Below are positions 20,741 to 31,951 of a stretch of 64,000 bases of DNA, piece after piece. The notes beneath the pieces are model-generated. The model made no database searches, had not been told where the DNA came from, and saw only the letters and a program-made list of their open reading frames with translations. Origin of the DNA: Dermanyssus gallinae. Its lineage: Eukaryota; Arthropoda; Arachnida; Mesostigmata; Dermanyssidae. Each line of letters begins with the position of its first letter. Within the stretch, counting starts at the first letter, position 1. The DNA is taken from assembly GCA_003439945.1 (NCBI GenBank), contig QVRM01000940.1:749501-813500 (forward strand), in the 5' to 3' direction. The translations under genes and the position numbers were made by a program.

Positions 20741-21754
20741 CTTCTAAGGGCAACCGCGCTACTAGTACTGTTGCTTTTGTGTGGGGTTATCGAAACGAAC
20801 CCCGGACCTCCCTGCACTACCTGCCGTGGACAAATCCTTCAGGTTAGAGAACGTACTGTGTGTGAGGGTTGCAACAAACCGTTGCACACACACTGTTCCT
20901 TCCAGATACCGGAAAATAACAGCACAAACTGCAAGTCATGCTTCTGGCGAGAGGTCTCCTTGCACGTTGCCAAAAACACTACTCCAGCCAGCACCACACC
21001 GTGCAAGTGCCTAGCGGAACTCCAGGCACTTAAGAAACAAATCGACGACCTTACAAGGAAGATCCTGGGCAAAAGTAGCACAGCACTAACAACACTAAAA
21101 ACAGCTGACCACCGAGCCAACCAACCGGCTACCAACAGATACCAACCGAAGCAGCAGCAACAGCAACAAAACGTGCAGTTACGTTCGAAGCGCGACGTGC
21201 CTACTCCACGGCGTCTCCGTCTCAATAGCAGCCAACACTACAACGTCGTCGGCACACCAAACGAAGTGCATACTCCACACAACCCTCCCTGGCACACAGT
21301 CGGAAAAGGCGGACGTAAAATGCACGTTACGACCGGCACAAACAAAATGACTCAGCTAAGAGCTGTAGAAGCACATAGCGTACCAGATCGTCCGCGTGTT
21401 AAAGCACTTTTTGTTAGCCGCGTAGAACTGTCACACTCTGCGGACGCGATCAAAGAGTATGTATGTCGAATATTAGGGACAGACACAGAAGTGAAAGTGA
21501 CAAAACTTGCTGGCATGAACCAGGAGTATTACAACAGCTATCACGTGCAGGTAGCTGCAAATAAATTTAAGGAACTACTAGACCCGTCCGTCTGGCCAGA
21601 CGGCATTCACTTTCGCCCGTACCGCGGCCAGTTACACCAATATAGAGTGTCCAGCGCAGTGCACGAAGTGGGGGCGAGCATCGGCGCCAAACGATACAGG
21701 GCAAGCGTAGAGGAAGATCACAGTGAAAACAAAGAAATGGAGACAAATCAATGA
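20741..21754 (+). CDS. LINE ORF1: 2A-like peptide, zinc finger, RRM-like domain
   Basis: Open for 337 codons after the TGA at 20738; no ATG precedes the 2A-like part. It opens with a leucine-rich run into LLLLCGVIETNPGP (about residues 10-23). 2A peptides make the ribosome skip the bond between the final Gly and Pro; the usual Asp before V/I-E-x-NPGP is Val here. A Cys/His finger follows (C-x2-C, C-x2-C, H-x2-C, C-x2-C, about residues 25-67), PHD-like as in CR1/L2 ORF1 proteins. A Q-rich linker (about 135-150) leads to a domain with KALFVSRVELSHSADAIKEY and WPDGIHFRPY (about 220-295), like the RRM-type nucleic-acid-binding domain of many LINE ORF1s. It would bind element RNA. The stop TGA lies between two CAA codons. 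Confidence 0.8.
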   Translation, partial: LLRATALLVLLLLCGVIETNPGPPCTTCRGQILQVRERTVCEGCNKPLHTHCSFQIPENNSTNCKSCFWREVSLHVAKNTTPASTTPCKCLAELQALKKQIDDLTRKILGKSSTALTTLKTADHRANQPATNRYQPKQQQQQQNVQLRSKRDVPTPRRLRLNSSQHYNVVGTPNEVHTPHNPPWHTVGKGGRKMHVTTGTNKMTQLRAVEAHSVPDRPRVKALFVSRVELSHSADAIKEYVCRILGTDTEVKVTKLAGMNQEYYNSYHVQVAANKFKELLDPSVWPDGIHFRPYRGQLHQYRVSSAVHEVGASIGAKRYRASVEEDHSENKEMETNQ

Positions 21755-24547
21755 CAAAATAGCCAGACAACACCCCAAGAACACAAAAGAGCTCCATCGA
21801 AATGTCTGCTATGGAATGTCGAATCTCTCAACCAATTATATCGAACAACAGGAGAGAACATATTCAGCAAATTCGACATATTGCTCTTAACGGAAACCTT
21901 CGAAACAGACCCCACAAAATTCCGCTTTCCCCACCACAAAGTATTCTACGGACTGGCAATTAAGCCGGAGGGACGAGGAAGACCAAAATGGGGCGTATGT
22001 ATAGGAGTAAGAACAACGGAGATTGCCAAGCTTCTTCATAGCACTGCCAGACACATTGTACTGAAGCTCAATGATTATTACTTAATATGTATTTATAGCC
22101 CGCCTGAAAAGGCGGTAGATCAAGTGATACAGGACATTGGCGACTGTATGGGAATTTGCACAGATGCGAATAAAAATGTAGTAATAGGTGGAGATTTTAA
22201 TTGTGACTTGACAAAAGAAAGTTTTAGAAAAATAAGTTTTAAAACAGGAATTGACGAGCTTGGACTGGCCATCCACAGTAATTCTTCAGAGCCTACATAT
22301 ATTAGTTGGAATGGATACAGCGCGGTTGATGTTATTCTCTCATCAGTATCACAGACGGCTGATACTATATTGGGCATCACTACCCGCCCATCGGCTCATC
22401 GTAAACATTCTCAGGTCGAGCTCAAACTGCATCGCAAACAACGTGTGGTCACGTCCCAAATTAAGCACGTCCACCGCTCACTAAACAGCCACCTACTGGA
22501 ACAAGCATTACAGCTAGCTGAACACAGCAACGACGTGAACCAAATTGAAAGAACAATTAAATGGTCCATTCTCCTCGCTGCGAAATCAAACGTAAAGGCA
22601 AAAATCAAGAGACACAAGCCTTGGTTTGATGAGGAATGCCGGAGAATGAAGCACGCAATCTGTTCAATTCAAAATAGGTCACCAGCAACACTCCGTCGCA
22701 TAGCAGATATGAAAAAGGAATTCACGCACATGAAAAGAGAGAAAAAATTGCGTTACGAAGAAGATCAGCGTGTACGGCTTATAACAGCAAGCGTGCAGAA
22801 GCCGTGGCTGCTTCTCCCGAGGACACCAACGTCGCTAAATCCAGTGATAAACGATAATGACTGGGTGGATCACTTCAGAAGACTACTGACACAAGAGTGC
22901 GCATTGCCAGACCGAGATACCTGTGACGATGATAATTTTACAGATTTTACCGAAAACGAAGTCGAAGCCGCTATTAAGCAGAAACAAGATGGGAAGTCGA
23001 CAGGGTCAGATCTTATTGCATATGAACACCTCAAGAAGAATGTAAATGTAGTTTGTCTAATTTTAACAAAGCTATACAATGTATGTCTTCGACAAGGGAA
23101 AATACCCGTCGAGTGGCGGCAAAGCTTTCTGCAGCCTATCTTCAAGCGTAAAGGAGACCCAACTGACCCGAGAAACTATAGAGGCATCGCACTCACAAGC
23201 GTGCTCTATAAGATTCTAACATCGCTAATCGTTAACAGGCTGTACTCGGCCACCGAGGAGAAGGTCACGCCGGAGCAATATGGCTTTCTACGGGGACGGT
23301 CTACGTCAGATGCGGTCTCATTTGTAGTGCAACATGTTTCATATCGCCGCTCAGTGAACGAAATGACATACGCTGCTTTTATTGATTTTAAAACTGCATT
23401 CGATTGTCTTCCAAGGGACTGTCTGCTGAACACTCTACGATCAAGCTTTGACATAAAGGGAGCAATTTTTAACATTTTACATGACATTCTAGCATACAAC
23501 GTCATAACGATTAAAAACGGCGATCACTACGTACAAGAACCCGTAACACAAACAATCGGAGTGGCCCAAGGAGACTCAGCTAGCCCTTTTCTTTTCATTC
23601 TGTACGTAACTGGACTCTCGGATCTGCTCCGTGGTCTCAAAGCCCCACACGCTTTCTATGCAGATGACTTGGTTATCCTAGCAAAATCCCGAAATCATTC
23701 TCAGTTTTATCTCAACAAGACTACACAATGGTGTGAACAGAACAAACTCTCGATCAACACAGATAAAACAAAGGTAATGCGTTTCAGCAGAGGAGGATCA
23801 TATGCTGCTAGAGACCATCGCTTGAAAATAAACGAGACAGTGCTTGAGGTGGTCAAAAGCTTGACTTACCTAGGGGTTATCCTAACCCCAAGGCTCTCAT
23901 TTAGTACACATGTTGACCGAGTACGGGCAAAAGCGACGGCCACAATCACCTTACTAGGAGATCTACGCGACGTAGACCTAAAAACAGCAATGAACTGTTT
24001 TAAAATCAAACTTTTCCCGACCATAACATATTGTCTACCCGCCATAGCGCCGCATTTGACAATGAGTGATTTAAAAGTCCTAGATAGAGTGAAGGCTTGC
24101 TTTGTCAAACGTATATTGGGACTGCCTGAAAACGCATCTGCCACACTAGCGTTAGGACTGTGCGGAGAGAGAACACTCACGGAAGACTTGGTTCTCAACA
24201 AGGTCCCGTTCAACACAGAAGCATTGGACTCCTACCGAACATTCAGAGAATCAAGAAACATACAGTTTGCCATTGAAAACTACACTGATGGCCCAGCATT
24301 TTGTTCTAATAAATGGAAAGGAAGCCGCCAACGGAATCGCACAATTGTGTGCCGAACGACATGGCACGGATACCACCATTTTATGTGCATGAAGCCAAAT
24401 TCTTTTACCATTGAAGAATGCGTATGTAGTTATTGTGGACAGTCCGATATTGGGCGGTACCACATGCTTGTATGTAAGGAAATTGTTGGAACCTCCCTAA
24501 CAGCCAGAGTTGATTATATAATGTTAGACCACACTGTTGTATTGTGA
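21755..24547 (+). CDS. LINE ORF2: endonuclease and reverse transcriptase
   Basis: Open for 930 codons in the same frame as ORF1, starting right after its TGA. Endonuclease landmarks come first: LLWNVESLN, LLLTETF (about residue 47), IYSPP, VIGGDFN (about 145) and SAVDVIL. The final SDH motif seems to read SAH (PSAHRKHSQVEL), which could weaken nicking if the alignment is right. RT motifs follow: GKSTGSDLIAYEHL, RNYRGIALTSVLYKIL, QYGFLRGRSTSDAV, AFIDFKTAFD (about 544), VAQGDSASPFLF and FYADDLVIL (about 635). Near the C-terminus is a CCHC knuckle, CSYCGQSDIGRYHMLVC. The protein would nick target DNA and copy the RNA there. The first in-frame ATG lies within the endonuclease domain (near GDCMG), so translation needs readthrough from ORF1, a non-ATG start, or loss of a start by mutation. 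Confidence 0.92.
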   Translation, partial: QNSQTTPQEHKRAPSKCLLWNVESLNQLYRTTGENIFSKFDILLLTETFETDPTKFRFPHHKVFYGLAIKPEGRGRPKWGVCIGVRTTEIAKLLHSTARHIVLKLNDYYLICIYSPPEKAVDQVIQDIGDCMGICTDANKNVVIGGDFNCDLTKESFRKISFKTGIDELGLAIHSNSSEPTYISWNGYSAVDVILSSVSQTADTILGITTRPSAHRKHSQVELKLHRKQRVVTSQIKHVHRSLNSHLLEQALQLAEHSNDVNQIERTIKWSILLAAKSNVKAKIKRHKPWFDEECRRMKHAICSIQNRSPATLRRIADMKKEFTHMKREKKLRYEEDQRVRLITASVQKPWLLLPRTPTSLNPVINDNDWVDHFRRLLTQECALPDRDTCDDDNFTDFTENEVEAAIKQKQDGKSTGSDLIAYEHLKKNVNVVCLILTKLYNVCLRQGKIPVEWRQSFLQPIFKRKGDPTDPRNYRGIALTSVLYKILTSLIVNRLYSATEEKVTPEQYGFLRGRSTSDAVSFVVQHVSYRRSVNEMTYAAFIDFKTAFDCLPRDCLLNTLRSSFDIKGAIFNILHDILAYNVITIKNGDHYVQEPVTQTIGVAQGDSASPFLFILYVTGLSDLLRGLKAPHAFYADDLVILAKSRNHSQFYLNKTTQWCEQNKLSINTDKTKVMRFSRGGSYAARDHRLKINETVLEVVKSLTYLGVILTPRLSFSTHVDRVRAKATATITLLGDLRDVDLKTAMNCFKIKLFPTITYCLPAIAPHLTMSDLKVLDRVKACFVKRILGLPENASATLALGLCGERTLTEDLVLNKVPFNTEALDSYRTFRESRNIQFAIENYTDGPAFCSNKWKGSRQRNRTIVCRTTWHGYHHFMCMKPNSFTIEECVCSYCGQSDIGRYHMLVCKEIVGTSLTARVDYIMLDHTVVL

Positions 24548-24597
24548 CTGTAACTACCAATTCTATGGTGAATAAATCATGAATGAATGAATGAACT

Positions 24598-26044
24598 GTT
24601 GGACGCATGTTTTAAAACCGTTCTTATTTCGTCCACCACTGTGATGAATATTGTTTTGTGTTATCGCTGTCTTATGGTGTTGCTGCTACAGCAACTGCGT
24701 GTTTGAATGTTATTTACTTTCGGCGAAGTAGCAGCTGGGCATATTATTTTAAATATGTGTATGGATTAAAATACCTCCAGTGTATCTGTGCAGAGATGGG
24801 TAAGCGCCTGGCCTACCGACACTCTGTTGTGCCAGACAGCAACGTTGGCATTTCATCGAATCACAAGATAATTCAATTAGATTAGATGAATGCAGAAAAC
24901 TCTAGTGGCGAATTGGTCTGACTGATTATGGGTTAAGCGGGTCATGCGGTCAACGCTGATTGACGCTAAACGAAACTCTCGCTCTTCACATTTGGAAGAA
25001 GTTTTGACGTTTTTTACCGTCCTTTCTTGGACCGTCCTTTCTTTACGTGCTGCAAGTTATCAGCTCGTGTTTCTGCTGCTGGTAGACACATTTATTGTAG
25101 TAGTCTCAGCATTCAGACAACGCGAGGACATTTTTTAATGTTTCAGAGCTTACCCACTATCACAGCTGTGTTGCTGTTGTTGTTTTTTGCTGCTTCTCTT
25201 TTATTTCTCGTTATTACTGTGGGCGTGGTTGTTGTCATTGTTGATTCGTATCGCGATTTATATTTTGTTTGATTGTAAATGCAGCTTAACGGCAAAACGG
25301 CAAAATGGACAAGCTGAAACGGTGAGTCGGTGCGTTGAAAGACAAATGCATTACTAATGCAATGATAGTCTGGCCCTTGATCGGGCGGCTGCTTTTCTCG
25401 GCGTAGTCACAACTCGCAGAAAGCTTTCCGTTGAGTCTCCTAAGACAACATGCATCTATCATTTTCGATGTGTCAGCGATGCTGCATTCTGCATGTATCT
25501 CTACGATGTGAACTTCTCCCTGCGGCGGCCCCGCGTTTTCTTTTTCTTTCTCTCCCCCCTCCGTTCTTTCACTCGATCTTGTATTCTTTATCCATTTCTT
25601 TTGTCCTGGCGGCCTTTTTCCTTCTATCGATGTGGTCGCAGCAGAGGTGTAGGCGGCTATCTTTTGCTCGACCGTATCATTATTCAGCGTAATATTATTA
25701 GAATATCGTGCATTCTTACACTATCATTACCGCAATCGACGGAGCCATCGGTTTCTCGAGTTCTCGTTGCGGTCACACGCGGTACACGGCCGTGCTCCAA
25801 GCGAACGCACACGCAAATACAATCGTATTTATACTTTCACAATGCATTTCTCGCGCGTTTTCTTTATCTCTCTCTCCCTACCATTATATATATATATATA
25901 TATATAGCTGGAACCCACTCCAGTCACCTGGCGAAGGGCGAGAAAGACACCATCGAGACACCGTTCATAGCCGTCTCGATCTACACTAGCAGCGCCTGTC
26001 GTGCTCCCAGATCAACGGCAGATAGATCTACATCCGCGCCAAAT

Positions 26045-26099
<55 letters not shown>

Positions 26100-27120
26100 G
26101 TGATATATCCATATTTCTTTTGCTCGCGTCGCGACGACGGGCTTGCGGCTTTGCGGCACTCGTGACCGACAGCCGACCTAACGGGGTCAGGCCCAAAACT
26201 TCATGCGCAGCGCGTGAGTTGAAAAATCCGACCGGAGCTCTAAATGGCGCCTAAAGCTCAACTCACCACTGAGCACAGCCACTCGAGAAATCTCGCGCGT
26301 CTCGTTCGCTAGTTTCTCCCTCCCTCCATCTCTCTCTGTATGTAGCATTTGTTCTTCATTTTTCCTGCCCGTTTTCTCGCACATCGTCTCTTGAATCCTC
26401 GCTTCTATGAGCGTCAGGTTGTCCATATTTCTTTATATGGCCGCTGAGCTTTGAGAGTCTCTTCATCACTGATACTTTTAGGCTCGTTAATACAATTGAC
26501 CTATATCCGCGGCGGGCCGGTCGCTTACGTGGTGCCAACTGGGGTTATTCAGTGATTTTGCTTTTCCTTCTCTCTCCGCCCTCTCTCTCTCTCTGTCTTC
26601 CTCGTTCTGATAATGAGGCAATTGAGACAAGAGCCCGTTATACAGGCCTGGCTACCACCATATATGTGTGACATAATCCGGCATAAAGAATCAACAATAT
26701 ACATAATTGTCATTTTTAAAAACATTTTTAGATTAAAATGTTTAGTAAGGTTGCCACAGAGGTACTACGTAGTTAACTAAATATACATGTCATATAACCG
26801 TATATAAACTATATGCATAGAACGTCTAATTTCAATGTTATGGAGGTGGCGCAATAAAAAAAACTTTAATAGAAAATAAATTACAAGTTGTGTATTTTCT
26901 ACTCTTTGATCTGCAACCTCTTTGTGCTCACAGACTCGTTTCTCGGCCGCACATTCTCTAGATAGCCAGGTGCGCATAAGGAGGTAGTTTTAAAATAGTC
27001 ACATGTTTTCACGACTCACTGGAATCCCTCACGAGTATATATAATCACACTGAAATCAGGAGACGCATTTGTATCTTTCTTTTGTGGGTCCTCTCCATCT
27101 TCTCCCCTTATATATATATA
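24598..27120. other. Unassigned sequence
   Basis: Pyrimidine-rich patches (25500-25900) and TA runs at 25885-25906 and 26047-26092. A 253-codon frame across 25493-26254 reads through the TA runs and has no domain. Confidence 0.5.
26047..26092. repeat. (TA)n microsatellite
   Basis: TA run followed by TATATGTGATATAT. Confidence 0.95.
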
Positions 27121-27514
27121 CTGGGTGTATGTGGATACTTATCAGTACAGTAATTATTTACCTGTATAAATAAATGTATTTTGTTGTCGAAATATTCTTC
27201 TCATTTCTCAAATATTTTGCTCTCTACGTGCCTATTAAAACGTTTGGTTTTTAAATGCACCTCCGTTTACTTCTAAAATAAACAGCAGTCCAAAGATTAG
27301 TGGAATAGCACGGAATCTCATTGGATTCCCAAGTCTCTCCAATTTGACGGTTTACGGAGCTCTCCGAAAATGACGGGACCATTTGCCATAATGTCGCCTC
27401 AATACTCGTTATACATTCAATTATATTTTTGCCTGGCATGTGCGATACATGTTCTAAGTCTAAAACATTGCAATAATATATTAGTAATATATTATATATT
27501 TCGTATAGATCCAA
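27121..27514 (-). pseudogene. Transposase C-terminal relic
   Basis: On the minus strand, LDLEHVSHMPGKNIIECITS then IEATLWQMVPSFSES matches the C-terminal tail seen in Tc1/mariner-type DDE transposases (L-x-x-L-x-x-I/R-x-I-x-x-I-x-x-x-LW-x-x-V). The relic at 33706-34050 has the same block (IRRCITEIQTQLWQTVLALL). The element's right end in minus orientation is probably the CTGGGTGT at 27121, next to a TA run. No catalytic region survives. Confidence 0.55.
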
Positions 27515-28420
27515 TAGAATTAAACTGCTGATTCAAGAGCACTCATGCACGCCAAAAAAGATTGTCATAAGAAGCTGCAATGTATCTAGGTTAGACAAGC
27601 CTTAAGTAGGCATGTTGCCAACTTTAGTGCGAATGCTAACAGTTAAAAATAAGTTGATCTATTGTTTCCACTATGTTATATATATATACATACATACATA
27701 TTCTTGCTATATGCAATCGCACAAAGCCCGCATCTGAGATCGGAGCGTATAACTTGACGGGGTTCGCGGCCTGCCAAACCTCGCTTTCCATTTTAGGGAT
27801 TTAAAAGCGATTTACAACTAAAATCGCCTTTGCTGACGGCGTCGTCTTTCGGGCTTTCGTTGTATGCTGCCCGGCTGTCACGCGGGTTCTCGCATTGCGT
27901 TTGCCACCATCCGGCGCGCTTCTACTTTTTGATGCTTCCACCTCTATGCGTATCCATTTGTCCCTTGCCCTCTTTCTTTCCATCATCTCGCTGTCCTTTC
28001 GTCTTCTTCGTTTGCATCCTCGATTTTGCGTTGGCGGCTTTTTCTCTGGCTGGAGCTTCGCTCGCCGCGGCTTTGTTTTCTCTTGTTTTTCCGCGTTGCC
28101 GGTTTCGGTGATTTCCGCCTCTAAAGTGACTTCTTGGCTTTGGCGTTTACTGTTACCGTCAGTTCAAAAACTTGCCGTCGCGATAGCCTGTCTGTCTGTC
28201 TGCTTGCGTGCTGACTTTCTTTGAAGCATAAAAATGTACGCATTTCTTTTGATCCTGTCACCGTCACCCTCACGTCGAGTTAGATATCGAGCCTTGACCA
28301 TTGTCACTCGTTTTATCGTTATCGCCGTCGTCGTCATCATCAGCTCAGCGAGCCGATTTCTGCGATTATCTGCAAAGGTGTGACGTACATCAAGCGCTCA
28401 CATTCAGTGCGGGCCTCGCG
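27515..28420. other. Unassigned sequence
   Basis: No recognised gene or repeat apart from a short TA/CATA run near 27677-27700. Confidence 0.5.
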
Positions 28421-29106
28421 TTTAGGAGATAATTCGTCAAAAATGAAGTTCTATATTAGCTTTCACGCCAAATACCTCAGAATCATAAGCCGACGACTAC
28501 CCACAGCGTTCAAAACACTAACATACTCAGCAAATGCGCATTTCATGACGATCATTTTGATACCAATCTTATGGCAATGCGAGCTATGGTTGTGGAGTGA
28601 GGACGATTTTTCGGCAAACATGTCGAAATTAAGTGCATGAAAAATGACGAGCTGCGGCTGTCGCGCGACACGTCGGCGGTAGTGAACGTTGCCACACAGT
28701 CATTTTACATGCACTTAATCTCGGCATCCCTCCGAAAAATCGTCCTCACTCCACAACCACAGCTCGCATTGCCATAGGTTCGGTACCAAAATGATCGTCA
28801 TGAAATGCGCATTTGCTGAATATGTTAGCTTTGAACACGTGGGTGGTCGTAGGGTTATGACTTTGGGGTATTTGGCGTGAAAGCTAATAAAGAACTTCAT
28901 GTTTGACGAATTCTCTTCTAAACGATCGTGTCGCAACAGCACATTTTATGTTACTATGTCGGGCAAAAATACTAGTGTCACAAATTGTTGTAATTTCACT
29001 CTCACTACGAAACAAGACTTCTCAGAGACCATGTTCCATTGGAAAAAAATATTTGCTTTAACGAGCTCTCCAATTCCCTATATCTATTATGAAAAATTTC
29101 TACAAC

Positions 29107-29111
<5 letters not shown>
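28421..29111. mobile_element. Palindromic MITE-like element B, left end lost
   Basis: Related to element A at 731-1312. The right arm runs from about 28690 to 29111 and ends CAACACCCTA before a TA run. The left arm begins near 28421, so about 190 bases of outer left arm are missing. The segment unpaired in A is paired here (28430-28500 against 28850-28920), so B preserves an older, longer palindrome. Confidence 0.75.

Positions 29112-29158
<47 letters not shown>
29111..29158. repeat. (TA)n microsatellite
   Basis: TA run at the right end of element B. Confidence 0.95.
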
Positions 29159-29159
<1 letters not shown>

Positions 29160-29160
<1 letters not shown>

Positions 29161-30725
29161 GAATAGCGATGTGGTTCTGCTGTAAAGCAATCTGCCAAAA
29201 AAGTAAAATTAAAATATTGTGTCTTCGACATGTTTCTGAACATTTAGCATAGCGTAACGCGCCTATTTAAGACATTTCCAAGGTTGAACTGTTGTGTTCA
29301 GCCTGCAGGCATAGCCTTTGGACGGCGGTGTGACTTCTGCCAATGCAGGTGTAGTGACTGCTTGATTGATCAGTCTTTCTATTGACTATGCAATAACTTA
29401 GTAAGAATTTGTTTTGCAAAGTATCGACAGACGCGTCGCACAAATACGGGTCCGACGAATCAAACAGCATCGACATCAACTGAGACAACTTGGACTGCAA
29501 ACTAGCAGCCCAATTGAACAATGGAGAATTAGGTTGACCGGCACGTGGTCAATCTATATGCTTTTTTATGAGGTTTAGGGTTTAAAAATACATTTACTTA
29601 CGACTGAGAGAAAGCATAACAGAAGTTGGTGAATCCCCTAACATGCCAAAACTCAGACAGTGTGTGACTCAGCCACCTAACGGCAAGGCTTGGCGCTTGA
29701 CAAGAGTCGAGCCGAAGGATTAAGGCAATACCCACTAAAACCCTACATATTAGACGGCAATGCCTACATATATATGTATCCTCCTTAAGATGACCCTCCG
29801 ACCTGCGAGATCCTTAACGCAGAAGAGTAACTACACACAGGCGGCGGGGAAGTCTCAGAAATTTTAAATCGTTGGGTCCTGCTTGTCGAGTCGCGCCTTG
29901 GCAACAACTCTCGGACGCTTTCCACAATTTTTCTTCTTCCTGCCCCTACCTTTGCTTTCATGATCCGTTGAATCGGCTTTGCAGCCAGTTTTTCACCGAC
30001 GTGAGCATATACGTGACTAGCTCTCCCAGCGTGTCCTTTTTGGGCACTGTGTTGTCTCAGCCTTTCCTATCCGATTTGAATACACCTGGAAGTCGCCGTG
30101 ACCCGTGAGGACTTCGGTCAGATGGTTTGTGAGACGGCCTCCGGGACGATTCATCCATCGGCGGACGTTCGGAATGAGGTTCCTCACGAGCGCCGCTGGT
30201 TGCCCGTTCGGGATGCTAATCTATATGCTTGCATATATCGATTTGACCCGACCACGAGCAATAACGGTGAGCGATGTCCCAAAACGACGGCGGAAAAGTG
30301 CCGGCCGCAAGCGACTGTCGCGACTGACTTGAGACACCGGGTAAAGCACCTAACATCGCCAGAACAAAGAAGAAGAAGACATCAATCTCTGTTCCTCCAC
30401 TGTCGCCAAAATGGCCCATGACACGCCAAATGGCAAATGACACGAATCCTCACTTAGAGTGTTTTGTCGGTAAGCTTGTTGACGATGGCGGTGGCGGCCG
30501 CGACGGCGACGACGACAACAACAATGCGCTATTGGCGTCATCATTATTACGATTGAAAGGGTACATTTATGCATCATCGAAAGAACTACCGCTCTTCCCG
30601 GATCCATCTAGCCAATGAACGGACGAACGAGCGAATGCAGCAGCGGCCGCAACAGCGGCAATATTACATACACGACAGGGAAGTCGCAAGCGAAAGAGCA
30701 AACAGAGAACCACCAAGAAACAGAC
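29160..30725. other. Unassigned sequence
   Basis: Becomes GC-rich after 30100. Open frames of 75-107 codons overlap on both strands without recognisable domains. Confidence 0.5.
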
Positions 30726-30727
30726 GA

Positions 30728-30845
30728 CAATTGCAACAACAACAACAACAACTACACCAGCTAAATCATCATCGATAACAACAACAGCAACAACAACAGC
30801 AACACCATCATCATTATCATCATCGAAACAACAACAAGAACATCA
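30728..30845. repeat. (CAA)n-rich array
   Basis: CAA and CAG units with CATCAT patches. Confidence 0.9.
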
Positions 30846-31317
30846 ACGCTTTTAGAGCCGCCGCTTTGCACTGCTCGCGCTCCGCGTTTGAGTCGATCGC
30901 TTCGAGTCGCCGTTTCGCCGCCCCCTGGGGTGGCGCTTTTTGGCTGCCCCTGGGGGTGGCGGCGGCGGCGGCATGCCGGCACAGCGAGCGAATGAATGTG
31001 TGACAACACGAAGGGAGTAAACGGCTACTAAGTGCATTTGTTTTTATTTATGTGTTGCGTTGCCTCCCACTGTCACCGGGAATGGGAAGTGGGGTGTTTG
31101 TTCGTTGATGGGGGGGACGGCGAAGGAAGGAGAACTGGCCTCTTTGGCTTTCAACTCGTTTTCTTGCACGATCACTACTAGTACTACTGCTGCCACTGCT
31201 GCCACTACTACACTGCTGCCACGATTTCTCCAGTCTCGTATCGTCGTCGTTCATATTGACGGACCGCCTGCTACAGCAGCAATATAGGAGGCTTGACAAA
31301 GGACGGTGCGCACTGGC

Positions 31318-31655
31318 CTCCAACAACAACAACAGTAACAGCTACAACAACAACAACAGCCGTAGCAACAACAAGAGCAACAGCCACAACAACAACAACA
31401 ACAACAACAGCCGAAGGCAACAACACAACGTAACAGCAGCAACACGAGAATAAAAATGACAACAACATCAGCATCAACAGCATCAGCAACAACAACAACA
31501 ACATCAGCAACAACAACAACAGCACCACCAGCCGTGCCAAGAACAATAATAACGAATGCGACAACAACAACGGCAACAACAGCAACACCAACAAAAGCAA
31601 CATCAGTAGAAAAATAGCAGCAACAGCAGCAACGATAATAACAGCAACAACAACC
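31318..31655. repeat. Long (CAA/CAG)n array
   Basis: About 340 bases dominated by CAA, CAG and CAT units on the plus strand. The reverse strand reads as leucine- or valine-rich open frames, which are compositional artefacts. Confidence 0.92.
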
Positions 31656-31893
31656 TCTTTAGAGAGGTCGGCAAAACAGTGCCACGGCCAACGACACGTC
31701 GCTTTAGAGGTCGCAGCTGCCGGCAGAAGGCAAGGTGCCGAAACATTGTAGAGGCGAGAAATGCCAGATCGAAGTCGGGAGAGCACACGGAGATAAATGA
31801 GGGCGACGAGATGGAGAACGTGAGAGGCGATGTCGATGCAAGCAATATATATATATGCATGCTAGTACGAATATATGCGTACGTGGTATGTGA

Positions 31894-31897
<4 letters not shown>

Positions 31898-31949
<52 letters not shown>
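31898..31949. repeat. (TA)n microsatellite
   Basis: TA run followed by CAGGGCAGG. Confidence 0.95.

Positions 31950-31951
<2 letters not shown>

Larger units (their letters stand above)
20522..24597 (+). mobile_element. Near-intact APE-type non-LTR retrotransposon with 2A-like motif
   Basis: One reading frame runs from ATG 20522 to TGA 24547, broken only by TGA at 20738 and 21752. It encodes a leader, a 2A-like/zinc-finger/RRM-like ORF1 and an endonuclease-RT ORF2. The 3' end has AATAAA (24571) and a short ATGA repeat (about 24580-24595) in place of a long A tail, as seen in CR1/L2-like elements. The terminal sequence recurs at 2190-2367, confirming the 3' boundary. The 5' boundary and target duplication were not found. 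Clade within the CR1/L2/RTE-X-like group is not resolved. Confidence 0.9.

Noticed and set aside
25493..26254. 253-codon open frame
   Set aside because: It reads through two (TA)n runs, which give Tyr-Ile repeats, and has no domain.
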